Assembly: GCA_025765615.1 (NCBI GenBank)
Contig: JAIVFJ010000443.1
Coordinates: 1 to 40,777 of the forward strand
DNA from: Zopfochytrium polystomum
Lineage: Eukaryota > Chytridiomycota > Chytridiomycetes > Chytridiales > Chytridiaceae
Reading direction: 5' to 3'
Length of the DNA: 40,777 bases
Position numbers and translations under genes: made by a program. Below, in pieces: positions 10,674-19,501 of the stretch. The notes under the pieces are model-generated. The model worked only from the letters and a program-made list of their open reading frames with translations, ran no database searches and was not told the DNA's origin. Numbering within the stretch: the stretch's first letter is position 1; every line of letters begins with the position of its first letter.

Positions 10674-11336
10674 ATGGAATCGCCAGAGTCGCCGTTGTTG
10701 GCAGCCTCGCCAACTCCTTCCGCCGTCCACGACCACAACCACCACCACCAAGCCACCGACCCCGACCTCCACCTCGCCATCGCCCTCGACGCCGCGCTCG
10801 ACGCCATCGCCCATCGATCGCCGCCGCCCACCTTCTCCGACCTCGCGGCCCTCGTCGAGGTCGCTTGGCGCGAAACGCACCGCCCGCACGCCACCTCCTC
10901 TTGCAACACCGGCGTGGAAGCCGCCACGGCGGTTGCCGCTGCTCGGGCAGCAGATCCCACGGGCGGCGCCGCACTTGTCGCCGCTGCAGGAGGCGCGGGA
11001 ACGCGGTGCGCAAGGCTGGGGCGGCGATGGCGGTGTTGAGCGAGTTGACGGGGCGGCTGAGCGTGCCAGATCCAAGCATGAAGGGCGGCACCACCGCAAA
11101 GCAAGCAGATAAAGAGGGCGGCGGCCGTCTTTTGGGCGGTGGCCGTGATGGTCGTGTTCTTGGCTCGGATCGCTTCGTCGTGCCTTGTCGAAGCTGCCGA
11201 AGCGGCAGACCTGTTGGAGGAAATCGTGCATCAGGTGCTGCACGCGGAGGCGCTCGCTGCGGTATGCTCGCTAGACGGCTTGGACAAGAAGGGATCAACC
11301 GGATCACGCAAAGCGGTAGACACTTGTCACGCGTAA
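10674..11336 (+). CDS. unrecognised protein with one membrane segment, frameshifted
   Basis: The frame opens with MESPESPLL at 10674, a His/Asp-rich stretch and an Ala-rich helical part (ALDAALDAIA, FSDLAALVEVAW). It stops at 11039. The neighbouring frame continues with VLSELTGRLSVPDPSMKGG, and from about 11115 the first frame returns with a hydrophobic segment (AAAVFWAVAVMVVFLARIA) and an amphipathic helix (EAADLLEEIVHQVLHAEAL). Two single-base changes near 11000 and 11110 would join the parts. It lies directly before the gene at 11405 on the same strand, and a donor-like GTAGAC at 11317 makes it possible that both are one gene. The family was not recognised. Confidence 0.45.
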
Positions 11337-11404
11337 GAAAGAAAGAATGTCCGCTTTGGCAAAAGAATTTCAGATCTAACGCCCAAGTCTTAATATTCGT
11401 ATAG

Positions 11405-12350
11405 AGGCTTCACGTGCCGGCTTCTCTGCCTCGCAGCGCTCTCCAGCATTTCGCAGGCCTCCGCCGGAATCGCAACCTTGGAAACATTTTCGCGCGGCAC
11501 GCAGTACGAAACGTTGCGGCTCGCGCTGGTGCTTGTTTCTGAGTCCCTGCTTCTCCCTCCATCAGTAGTGTCCCAATCTGCGGTCCCTTCACGCGAGTTC
11601 TCGATCCTGTTCTCCCTGACACCTCTTTCGAGGATCCTCCTTAGCGCAGAAAATGCGTACACTGTCTTGAGCTTGTTGTCCGAGAAGGATCAATTGGCTC
11701 TGGCTGAGAGGCTTATTGACGTTTACGAGGACTGCGCCGACGATCCCGACCATCAACACTGCGCTTGCCACCTTGCTCTAAAAGGAAATGCCATTTCGAT
11801 CCTGTCGTTGCCAGCCGTTATCAGTCCAGTCCTCCAAATGGTCGCCTGCCCCGACCACCACGAGACGGACCTGCGCCGAAAAGCAGAATACGTCTCCGAG
11901 CGCGTGGCCACCATGATCGCGGCAGCATTCGCAATCCCAAACACCCCGTCCGAGCTCGATTCGGCGCTGTTTCTCTCCCGAGTTTCGACGCTGGAAGGGC
12001 TGCTCTCCCTCATATCCGTGGCGGCGACATTTTGGCTGAGCGACGACTGCAGTCTGCATGAGCCGTTTGCTCTCCGACAGGCTCTGATTCGCCAGCTGCT
12101 TTTCGAGGAAGAAGAAGGGGCGCAGGCTCAATGTTGTGGCAGATTGCCCATGGTCGCTGCTGCATTTGGCCAATCTAGTTCTTCCCCAATCCCGGAAGGC
12201 ATCCTCCTCCGAGCCCGGCTGCTCGGCGAGGTTGTTTGGAGGTTCCACACGCTCGAGTGCGGTGCAGGTTTGTCCCGCTGGGGTTCGGCATTGCGGCGCT
12301 CAGCCTTTGTTCTCTTTTCCAAGTGGGAAACTTTGAAGAGACCAAAGTAA
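11405..12350 (+). CDS. unrecognised helical protein (exon or whole gene)
   Basis: An open frame runs from a splice-acceptor-like TATAG at 11400-11404 to the stop at 12350, about 314 residues, with no ATG near its beginning. That suggests it is the last exon of a gene whose earlier exons lie at 10674-11336. The product is Leu/Ala/Ser-rich and predicted helical, with stretches such as LLSEKDQLALAERLIDVYED, SRVSTLEGLLSLISVAATFW and ALRQALIRQLLFEEEE. No known domain was recognised. Its second half is repeated in degenerate form at 18931-19262, which supports it being a real gene within the duplicated block. Confidence 0.55.
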
Positions 12351-12403
12351 AGGTTAAATATGAGACTTAACAGTTATTTCGCTGGCCACCGAGAGCTTTC
12401 CGC

Positions 12404-12746
12404 AACCGGATTCTGCGCATTATTCCTTTTGTTTTTGGCAGGAAGCGACGACAGAAAAGAAATTTAGTGGGTTCCCAAGGAGGAAATCTGCAAATGTCAT
12501 TTCACACGGCCCAACAAGCGCTGTCTCCACTTCCAGGACTTGTGGCAGATAGGCGACCCATCAACCATTACAGCTCCCCCATCACCCATCTACACAGAGG
12601 CGAGTACTCTGGGAGGACGACGCGCTATTGGCAGGTGAAAGATGAGCAAAGAAGTACACAGAAAGAAAGAATCCCATCCAAGCCACAGTTGCAACCCGCT
12701 CCCAAACCCACTACCAAGGAATAAATACCACTTCCCATCCGATTCC
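12404..12746. repeat. direct repeat, copy A, 3' of kinase-like copy A
   Basis: This segment is nearly identical to 15552-15933, about 3.15-3.19 kb away. Shared words include ATTCTGCGCATTATTCC, GGAGGAAATCTGCAAATG and GACGACGCGCTATTGGCAGG. Copy B has an insertion of about 40 bases near 15740. The repeat continues without a break into the kinase-like genes, so the whole unit of about 1.2-1.4 kb was duplicated. It contains the 3' flank of a minus-strand gene; plus-strand frames here are not supported as genes. Confidence 0.85.
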
Positions 12747-13557
12747 TCACTTCTTGCCTCCTCCTCCTCGCCCGGCAGCACCGTTCTTGCCACCACGGCC
12801 GGCCGCCGCCGCACCCCCCGCCGTCGTCTTCCCACCTCGACCACCAGCAGCAGAAGCAGCGGCGCCTTTCCCGGAACCGCCGCCACGGAAGCATGCAGTG
12901 CTGCGGCGGAATAGGCGCGATCCCGCCGCCGTGGACCTGAACGCGAGGCCGAAATCGTTGCACAGCGACTGTACAGTCCTGTCGACAGACCTGTTGTCAA
13001 AGTCCGAGAGTTTACCGTCCCTGAGTTTTGACGCTGCGCCCCAGTCGATGAGCTTGACCTTGGGGGCGCCGCGGGCGTCCTTCTTTTTGGCGTCAACGCG
13101 TATGTTGTTGCCAAAGGTGAGGTCGTTGTGTGCATAGCCGACTTTAGTCTGCTGGTTCTTGACGGACTGCGCGATGTGGTCGCTCATCTTGACCTTGTTG
13201 GGGTGGGCGGTCGGGTTCTCGCCGGCTTTTCGAATGATTTTGTTGTCCTTGTTTTTCACGGAAGCATTCGCGGATCGCGTGCGTGCCGACGGGCTATTAT
13301 ATCATCACCTTGTTATCTCCGCTGACACCGCGAAGCTGGCCGGCTGATGGAAAGAAAGGGGATTTAGTGTGTGTTTGTTCGGGGGGTTCGTTGGTTCAAG
13401 GCTATTCCAACCACACCCCTCACACCTTGATGGCATCCAGCTCGTTTGCAGTGAACGGGACGCGTTTCTGCTCCTTGATGACCGATTGCGCTCCAAGGAA
13501 TCCGGTGGTTGCCGTGAAGGTCTTTCCGTTCCTGCCCGCGCCCAGTTCCGACTTGAC
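12747..13557 (-). pseudogene. secreted protein-kinase-like gene, copy A (dead)
   Basis: Two exons are visible on the minus strand. One (about 13435-13557) holds the kinase N-lobe: a glycine loop in SELGAGRNGKTFTATT and the Lys of QSVIKEQ. The next (12747-13343) holds a catalytic loop HNDLTFGNN, with HxD and Asn as in HRDxxxxN, and a DWG motif in KLIDWGAASK. A Gly/Lys/Ala-rich tail ends it. Compared with copy B, the codons GTA CAA AAG are ATA TAA TAG (near 13290), which gives two stops in a row. A further shift follows before the catalytic loop. The substitutions argue for true loss rather than sequencing error. The signal-peptide exon upstream is rearranged (see 13584-14016). Confidence 0.7.
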
Positions 13558-13583
13558 CTGCATGGTGTGTGGACAATTAGGCA

Positions 13584-13648
13584 GGCTCGGCGAAGCGACA
13601 ACGGGGAGGGCGGCAGTCAGCAGGACGACGACGACTGCGACGAGCGGC
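13584..13648 (-). pseudogene. signal-peptide module A2, joined to an inverted segment
   Basis: On the minus strand this encodes the hydrophobic stretch LVAVVVVLLTAALPVVASPS, a signal-peptide core shared with modules at 13949, 17005, 17453 and 18510. Its upstream side is fused at about 13648 to a segment in the opposite orientation (13649-13755), which provides a fortuitous ATG ATG. Downstream it leads to the acceptor at 13558-13560 of kinase copy A. Confidence 0.65.
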
Positions 13649-13681
13649 ATCATCGCGCCCGTCAGCGGTCTCAACACGCCT

Positions 13682-13933
13682 GTCAGCGGCCTCAACACTG
13701 GCGACAAGGTCACAATCGAGGGAACCAAATACAAGGCAGGTGACGAATCCCTCCCCGGTCTCGGTCGCCCGCGCGCACAAACTGATGTGGGTGTGTTTGT
13801 GCTCGCAAGCGAGGTGGGGGGTTGGCAACAAGACCGCGGCTTTGCCCCGCAACAGGGGAGGGAGGGTTTCATCATCTGCCTTGTATTTGGTTCCCTCGAT
13901 TGTGACCTTGTCGCCAGTGTTGAGGCCGCTGAC
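13682..13933. repeat. perfect 57-base inverted repeat with 138-base spacer
   Basis: Bases 13682-13738 and 13877-13933 are exact reverse complements over 57 bases. The sequence is the 3' half of the first exon of the secreted kinase-like family (encoding GLNTGDKVTIEGTKYK). Less perfect similarity extends the arms to about 13649-13755 and 13860-13956. A 21-base tandem duplication of the VSGLNT codons sits in the left arm. RNA across it would fold into a long hairpin. Confidence 0.9.
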
Positions 13934-13948
13934 GGGCATGATGATGCG

Positions 13949-14016
13949 GCTCGGCGAAGCGACAAGGAGGAGGGCGGCAGCCAGCAGGACGACGACGACG
14001 ACTGCGACGAGCGGGT
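13949..14016 (-). pseudogene. signal-peptide module A1, no start codon
   Basis: On the minus strand this encodes PLVAVVVVVLLAAALLLVAS followed in frame by the mature start (RIIMPVSGLNTGD) within the inverted repeat. No in-frame ATG lies upstream before the presumed promoter near 14085, so it cannot direct a protein as it stands. It retains the order expected of the ancestral first exon. Confidence 0.6.
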
Positions 14017-14082
14017 CGCGAGAGCAAAAGAGTGAAGAGTGCCCAGGGAGGGGGGGAGAGCCGTCTCACACCAGTCGCACTC

Positions 14083-14105
14083 TAATAATAAATAGTCGAC
14101 TGAAT
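14083..14105 (-). promoter_or_regulatory. TATA-like promoter remnant of kinase-like copy A
   Basis: The words TAATAATAAATAGTCGACTG here and TATTTATAAGACAAATAGTTG at 17297-17317 lie in matching positions upstream of the signal-peptide modules. Both share AAATAGTYGACT. This supports a common core promoter read on the minus strand. Confidence 0.4.
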
Positions 14106-14405
14106 CGCTCAGCCAGCTCCGCAACGCCTTTTTTCATTACAAACAAACTCTTCGGTAATTTGTCCTGTTCTTGAGCTCTGGGCGACTCTTTTTTTTTCCC
14201 ACCTGTTTTCCGTTCATCTCTTTCTTTTTCCGTTTTCCCCTCCGCGGGCATTGAATATTTAAAATCCGCACGCGGAACCGGGCGGACAAACACTCACTCA
14301 CACACACACACAACCACACAGAATGAATGGAATTCAATTGACCCAAAAACTAACAAAAACGAAAACAAACGCTACCAGAAGGAGAAAAAAGATTGGGCGC
14401 ATAGC

Positions 14406-14456
<51 letters not shown>

Positions 14457-14462
14457 GAGAGA
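14406..14462. repeat. (GA)n microsatellite
   Basis: About 57 bases of GA dinucleotides with one GC interruption. It lies in the region between the two kinase-like copies, where no gene is recognised from about 14110 to 15227. A Gly/Ser-rich minus-strand frame at 14855-15163 is not convincing. Confidence 0.9.
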
Positions 14463-15227
14463 CACGCTGTCGGACCCCCGAGCCTCTGATCAAGACTGGA
14501 TGAAATGCTGCTTTGAGCTCCCGCCGGCGAACGGCGCCCACGGAATACACAGTGAACAATCAACCCTGCTAGCATGGATTGGCATCATGGAAAAATAGAC
14601 GGTACCCTTCCCCCCCTTCAAGACGCGAATGTTTTCCCCACGCAACGCTGCTTCTGCACCTGATTGCGCTCGAGACCCCCAGCAACCGCCTGTTTCTGAG
14701 GTGACGAGGGATTGTTAAGCATTGACGTCTCCTTAAGGTTTGGAAGAAAGGGCTCTTGCGGGAAACTGGCGGATGTGGGGGCCGTAATTTTTCAGTGTGC
14801 ATAAAGTGATTCAAGGGATGCATAATTTTTGAGGGACAACACCAACGCAAACCCTTACGCGACGCCGCCGCCGCCGCCGCCGCCGCTGCCGCTGCCGCTG
14901 CCCGACTTCCGCCCCCGCTTGCCGTAGTCTTCTTCGTCGTCGACCTCCACCGCCGTCGCCATCCCCAGAGCGGCGACGCCAATCCGCCAGCGGTCCGCCC
15001 TCGCGCGGACGGACCTAGCGGCCGTTACCGACGGGGCCGGCTGCGGGGCAAAACATACGTATTCGAGCCGCGAATCCAGGTGAGGATTGTGCGGCTGCTC
15101 GAGCGGTTGAGGGTTTCGTAGACGACGTCCGCCACCTCGAACAGCAAAACAGCCGCGCCGCATCCATCTGCATCGCCCCTAATCCTAAGGTTGACGTCGC
15201 GTCCAAAGAAAGTTCAAAGACATGCGC

Positions 15228-15530
15228 TGCGGCCGCGAGTGGACCCTCTTTCTCAGCACCGGCGAGATGGCCTCAATTGTAGAGATTGGACGGAGAACGG
15301 AGTGTTTGTTCCACGTTTCGAGCAGCGCAATCGTTAGCGCTGGCATGCGCACGATGCGGTTGATTGGTACCCGGGGAGAGTGAAGTCAGATCTTTTGTAT
15401 GATTTTGCAATGGTCCCTCGCCACCCTCACCCAATTCCCCAACCAGTCTACAACTACAAGTACCAAGATAAGCTCATCAACAAGACCGTAGGACGTGCTG
15501 TAGCGGTAAGAAAGATCTTTCCATGAATAT
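15228..15530 (+). pseudogene. degenerate coding segment duplicated at 17655-18028
   Basis: A plus-strand frame reads MASIVEIGRRTECLF then SSAIVSAGMRTMR, and it is matched at 17655-17800 with about the same wording. Farther on, LINKTVGRAV here corresponds to ELIANKTVIDV there. The IGRRTEC word recalls FHA domains, but the rest of the FHA pattern is not seen. Both copies lie next to the kinase-like duplication units and are probably decayed exons of one ancestral gene. Confidence 0.4.
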
Positions 15531-15551
15531 CGAGACAGCTTTCTTGATATA

Positions 15552-15933
15552 CATCCAGATTCTGCGCATTATTCCTTTTGTTTTTGGCACGAAGCGAGGA
15601 CGGAAAAGAAATTTTGCGGGCTCCCACAGGAGGAAATCTGCAAATGTCATTTCACACGGCCCAACAAGCGCTGTCTCCACTTCCAGGATTTGTGGCAGAT
15701 AGGCGACCCATCGACCATTACAGATCCCCCATCACACCAGCGGCTCAGACGACCGGCAGTCCGAGACCTCATCCATCTACATAGAGGCGAGTACTCTGGG
15801 AGGACGACGCGCTATTGGCAGGTGAAAGATGAGCACAGAAGTACGCAGGAAGAAAGAATCCCATCCAAGCCACAGTTGCAACCCGCTCCCAAACCCACTA
15901 CCAAGGAATAAATACCACTTCCCATCCGATTCC
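15552..15933. repeat. direct repeat, copy B, 3' of kinase-like copy B
   Basis: This is the partner of 12404-12746, with an additional segment of about 40 bases near 15735-15775. Identity continues into the kinase-like gene at 15934. Confidence 0.85.
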
Positions 15934-17179
15934 TCACTTCTTCTTGGCTCCTCCTCCTCGCCCGGCAGCACCGTTCTTGCCACCACGGCCGGCTGCCGCC
16001 GCACCCCCCGCCGTCGTCTTCCCACCTCGACCACCGGCAGCAGAAGCAGCGGCGCCTTTCCCGGAACCGCCGCCACGAGAGCATGCAGTGCTGCGGCGGA
16101 ATAGGCGCGATCCCGCCGCCGTGGACCTGAACGCGAGGCCGAAATCGTTGCACAGCGACTGTACAGTCCTGTCGACAGTCCTGTTGTCAAAGTCCGAGAG
16201 TTTTACCGTCCCTGAGTTTTGACGCTGCGCCCCAGTCGATGAGCTTGACCTTGGGGCGCCGCGGGCGTCCTTCTTTTTGGCGTCAACGCGTATGTTGTTG
16301 CCAAAGGTGAGGTCGTTGTGTGCATAGCCGACTTTGGTCTGCTGGTTCTTGACGGACTGCGCGATGTGGTCGCTCATCTTGACCTTGTGGGGTGGGCGGT
16401 CGGGTTCTCGCCGGCTTTTAGAAAGTTTTTGCTGTCCTTGTGCTCACGGAGGTAGTCGCGGATATCGTGAGTGCCGACGGGCTTTTGTACCATCACCTTG
16501 TTGTCTTTGGTGACACCTCGAAGCTGGCCGGCTGATGGAAAGAAAGGGGTTTTGGGGTATGTGTGTGTGTTCGGGGGATTCGTTCGTTCAAGGCTATTCC
16601 AACCGTCCACACCCCTCCCACCCAACTGCCCTCACCCTTCTTGGTGGCATCCAGCTCGTCTGCAGTGAACGGGACGCGTTTCTGCTCCTTGATGACCGAT
16701 TGCGCTCCAAGGAATCCAGTGGTTGCCGTGAAGGTTTTCCCGTTCTTGCCCGCGCCCAGTTCCGACTTGACCTGCATAGGTGTGGACAATCGGGCAGATG
16801 CAGATGGCAGGGGGAAGGAGGGGGTCGGGGAATGCAAATGATTATTGGTGGTGTGGTTGATGTTGGTGTGTATGTGCGCGCGGGCGAACGAGAGCTCTCG
16901 GCGCTGCCCCTCCAACTCGGGAGTTCTTCACTTGCTTTGTATTTGATTCCCTCGATTGTGACCTTGTCGCCAGTGCTGAGACCGCTGACAGGCGTGATGA
17001 AGCGGCCTCGGCGAAGCGACAAGTAGGAGGGCGGCAGCCAGCAGGAGGACGACGACGACTGCGACGAGCGGGTGGCGGTGGATGCGGACGGCGGCGGTAG
17101 CGGGGCGGCGGCGGAGACTGCCGGCTCGCGGGCGTCGCAGACGGCGCGACACGACTTTTTTGGAGGGTAGTAGTAGCAT
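15934..17179 (-). CDS. secreted protein-kinase-like protein, copy B, frameshifted
   Basis: Three exons can be joined: 16936-17179, 16636-16771 and 15934-16531. Exon 1 (Met 17179) encodes a basic leader and a hydrophobic core (HPLVAVVVVLLLAAALLLVAS), then GLSTGDKVTIEGIKYK. Its join to exon 2 (VKSELGAGKNGKTF) is in frame only if the donor is AAA|GCAAGT, a GC-AG intron (16772-16935). Exon 2 carries the glycine loop and the Lys of SVIKEQ. The second intron is 16532-16635. Exon 3 carries GTHDIRDYLREH and the catalytic loop YAHNDLTFGNN, and ends in a Gly/Lys-rich tail. Single-base changes lie near 17010 (+1), 16387 (-1), 16252 (-1) and 16202 (+1). The last two put the DWG segment out of frame. Corrected, it would be about 326 codons. 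The substrate is unknown; a secreted effector role is inference. Confidence 0.6.
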
Positions 17180-17296
17180 CGTTGTGGCAAAAGTGTGAAA
17201 TTGATTTTGCTGGGAGCGAGTGAAGCGTCGTTGCGAGCAGGGACCGGGGTGTGTGCTTCGCCGGTCGGTCGGTCTCGTACTGCAGTCGCGCTGCAT

Positions 17297-17305
17297 TATT
17301 TATAA
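17297..17305 (-). promoter_or_regulatory. TATA box of kinase-like copy B
   Basis: TTATAAATA on the minus strand lies about 120 bases upstream of the chosen start at 17179. An in-frame ATG at 17296 overlaps it and was therefore not taken as the start. Confidence 0.5.
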
Positions 17306-17452
17306 GACAAATAGTTGACTCAATGGATTGTCGGTCAGACGAACGGAGACCAGAAAACTCGTGGGAAAAACCACAGGAATACAGGTTCCTGGTCTCTCTC
17401 TCTCTCTTTCTCTCTCTCGGCTAAACTGCGGTGTCGCCAAGGTGATGTTGCC

Positions 17453-17568
17453 GCTCGGCGAAGCGCCACAAGGAGCAGGGCGGCAGCCAGCAGGACGACG
17501 ACGACGACAGCGACGAGCGGGTGGTCGGCGGAGACAGTCGGCTCGTGAGCGGAGGCGCGGCGCGACAT
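17453..17568 (-). pseudogene. signal-peptide module C (orphan)
   Basis: The minus-strand frame from the ATG at 17568 reads MSRRASAHEPTVSADHPL and then VAVVVVVLLAAALLLVAL, matching the leader of kinase-like copy B. The mature-part codons and the kinase exons do not follow. A CT-rich run (17395-17418) comes next instead. The 5' flank (about 17560-17620) is shared with module D (GTTCGGGGCGTAG, CGTCACTGAGGCAAGAG). Confidence 0.6.
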
Positions 17569-17654
17569 GTTCGGGGCGTAGTGGCGTCACTGAGGCAAGA
17601 GTATTGATTCTTGTTGGAGCGGACTCAGCCAGCAAAAACAGTGAAGAGTGCGCA

Positions 17655-18028
17655 GGGAGCGGCCGCGGGTGGGCCCTCTTTCTCAAGATGGTCTCAATTG
17701 TACGGATCGGACGGAGAACGGAGTGTTTGTTCCGCGCTTCAGCAGCGCAATCGTTAGCGCTGGCGTGCGCACGATGCGATCGATTGTAATACGGGAGGAG
17801 GGTGTTGTCCGGTCTGCAATTACCCCTCGGCCAACTCCCTCATCCAGTCGACAACCATCGAGTTTGACACGGCGCCCAACGTGGGCGCCGGCGGCTACAG
17901 CGCCTTGAGCGAGGTGTTCGCCTTCGGCGTCTCGGTCGAGCCGTTGGAGCTGATCGCCAACAAGACGGTCATCGACGTCATCCTGGGCACGATTTTTCAC
18001 GGCGACGGCGTGGATGGACAATCCGAAT
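17655..18028 (+). pseudogene. kinase C-lobe-like fragment, second copy of the 15228 segment
   Basis: After the IGRRTEC block shared with 15228-15380, a plus-strand frame (about 17813-18028) reads TIEFDTAPNVGAGGYSALSE then VFAFGVSVEPLELIANKT. The spacing of the Gly-Tyr, Glu-Val-Phe and FGV words resembles the activation segment and helix F of a protein kinase (GYxAPE ... DVFSFGV). It lacks a start and flanking kinase motifs, so it is at most a remnant. The match to kinases is by eye and moderate. Confidence 0.4.
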
Positions 18029-18509
18029 GACGGGCTGCCGGGGTCCGAGCACCCAAAGCTCCCGTTCGTGGCAAACGGGTGATATTTTTTAGTGATGCTC
18101 AGGGAGCGGGACTGACCCTCATCGTGTAACCGCAGTTTTTCCGGCTCCTCGCGCTTGCGCACTTTGTCGTTGCAATAAGCACGAATGGGCGCAACGCTCG
18201 TCGGCCTGGATGCTGGATAAGTTTATCACCTTGAAAGAACTATTCGCCGCAGGTTCATTTGGAGTCCGTGAAAGTTGACAGGGTTCCTGCTGAAGGAACT
18301 GAGAACACGCCTGAATTTTTGGCGTGGGCGACTGCTCTCGCCCGCTTGCTCTAACGCCCACCACCGGCCACCACCACCCTTCGTTTGGCCCGAACTCATT
18401 GCCGTTATCGAACTCATTGCCGTTATCCTCGATCGATCGTCCGCCTGCGCTCCGAGGCAGCAATCACGAACCAGTTTTAGGGCTTACACTGAGCACCGCT
18501 CTCCATCCC

Positions 18510-18640
18510 CCAGCAGGACGACGACGAGGACGACGGCCGCGACGAGCGGGCGGCGGTGGATGCAGGTGGCGGCAGCAGCGGGGCGACAGCGGAGACGGCC
18601 GGCTCGCGGACGGCCACGCGGAGCGACACGTTCGGGGCGT
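18510..18640 (-). pseudogene. signal-peptide module D (degenerate)
   Basis: The minus strand again carries the GACGAG..GACGACGACG pattern and 5' flank of modules B and C. It encodes PLVAAVVLVVVLLGD and then diverges abruptly at about 18510. No kinase exons follow. Confidence 0.5.
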
Positions 18641-18930
18641 AGCGTCACTGAGGCAAGAGTGTGAATTGATTCTTACTGGTACGTGACTCCAATCACAAAC
18701 ACGAGGAGAGCCATGGCGAAAAATCATGCCATAGCTTAGTGAAGTGTGTTGAGTTGGGTGGTAGGCGCTGGAGACAGTTCGCCGAGTCCAAGATTGGGAC
18801 CACGGAAGGTGGCAATAGACCCAGGTAAGGATGAGAGGGGCAACCACAGAGAGCAAAAAGAGTGGCTGGGACTAGGCGGGCGGCGAGCCGCGTGCCAGGC
18901 GGATGTGCTCGCCGTCTCCCACAGCACTCG

Positions 18931-19262
18931 TTCGTCCTCGATTCGGCGCGGTTCGTCTCCCAAGTTCCGGCGCTGGTAAGATTCCTCCCGCTGCTATCCG
19001 TGGCGGCGACGTTTCGGCAACTCCGACAGGCTCTGATTCGCCAACTGCTGTTTGAGGGAAAAGAAGGGGCGCAGGGCCAATGTTGTGGCAGATTGCTGCT
19101 GCATTTGACCAATCTAGTTCTTGCTCCCCAATTCCGGAAGGCATCCTCCTCTGCTCGGCGAGGTTGTTTGGAGGTTCCACACGCAGGTTTGGCCCCCGCT
19201 GGGGCTCGGCATTGCAGCGCTCAGCCTGGGTTCTCTTTCTTCGAAGGGGGAAGGGAAACTTT
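18931..19262 (+). pseudogene. degenerate copy of the 3' half of the gene at 11405-12350
   Basis: Matching words include LRQALIRQLLFE, GAQGQCCGR and AARLFGG-like remnants. The order also matches: GTTCCGGCGCTGG, then TCCGTGGCGGCGAC, then TGTTGTGGCAGATTGC. Several deletions shorten it, and the frame is broken. The following bases (CGAGAGCTTTCCGCA..., CATTATTCC) also match the region after 12390. So the duplicated block extended past the gene and now forms the upstream region of the first GH28 gene. Confidence 0.75.
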
Positions 19263-19383
19263 GAACAGACACAAACACAAACAGTCCAACAGAAACAACA
19301 ACGAGAGCTTTCCGCAGCGGGGGGTGTTTGCAGAATTATTTACATTATTCCTTTTTTGTGCCCACACGGAAAAAGAAAGGCCG

Positions 19384-19396
19384 GGCTGAGAACACG
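19384..19396 (+). promoter_or_regulatory. conserved GGCTGAG motif upstream of GH28 gene 1
   Basis: GGCTGAGAACACG lies 118 bases before the start codon. Closely similar words, GGCTGAGCACAAG and GGCTGAGCACACG, lie 129 and 120 bases before the other two GH28 starts. The conserved spacing suggests a shared promoter or initiation element. Confidence 0.5.
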
Positions 19397-19501
19397 CATC
19401 ACACAGAAAAAAGTTTTCGTATAAAGACAGAGGACAACGGAAAAAAAAAAAAAAAAAAACAAAAAAAAAAAACAGTTGCTGAAACAAAAAATTCACTAAG
19501 C

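Noticed and set aside
10339..11307. Long minus-strand open frame (over 300 residues) across the CTGT repeats
   Set aside because: It is Arg/Pro-rich and runs through tetranucleotide repeats opposite a better-supported plus-strand frame, so it is a GC- and repeat-driven shadow.
13420..14124. Minus-strand 234-residue frame taken as a single gene
   Set aside because: It reads through two signal-peptide modules, an inverted repeat and an intron acceptor; the only coding parts are the module and the kinase N-lobe exon.
12747..17179. Repeat-induced point mutation as the cause of decay
   Set aside because: CAA to TAA in copy A fits C-to-T change, but neighbouring differences include other types and many are indels; the two copies remain GC-rich.
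17683..18162. Minus-strand frame of 159 residues
   Set aside because: It is antisense to the segment duplicated at 15228 and to the kinase-like fragment, has no motif of its own and is not conserved between the two copies.
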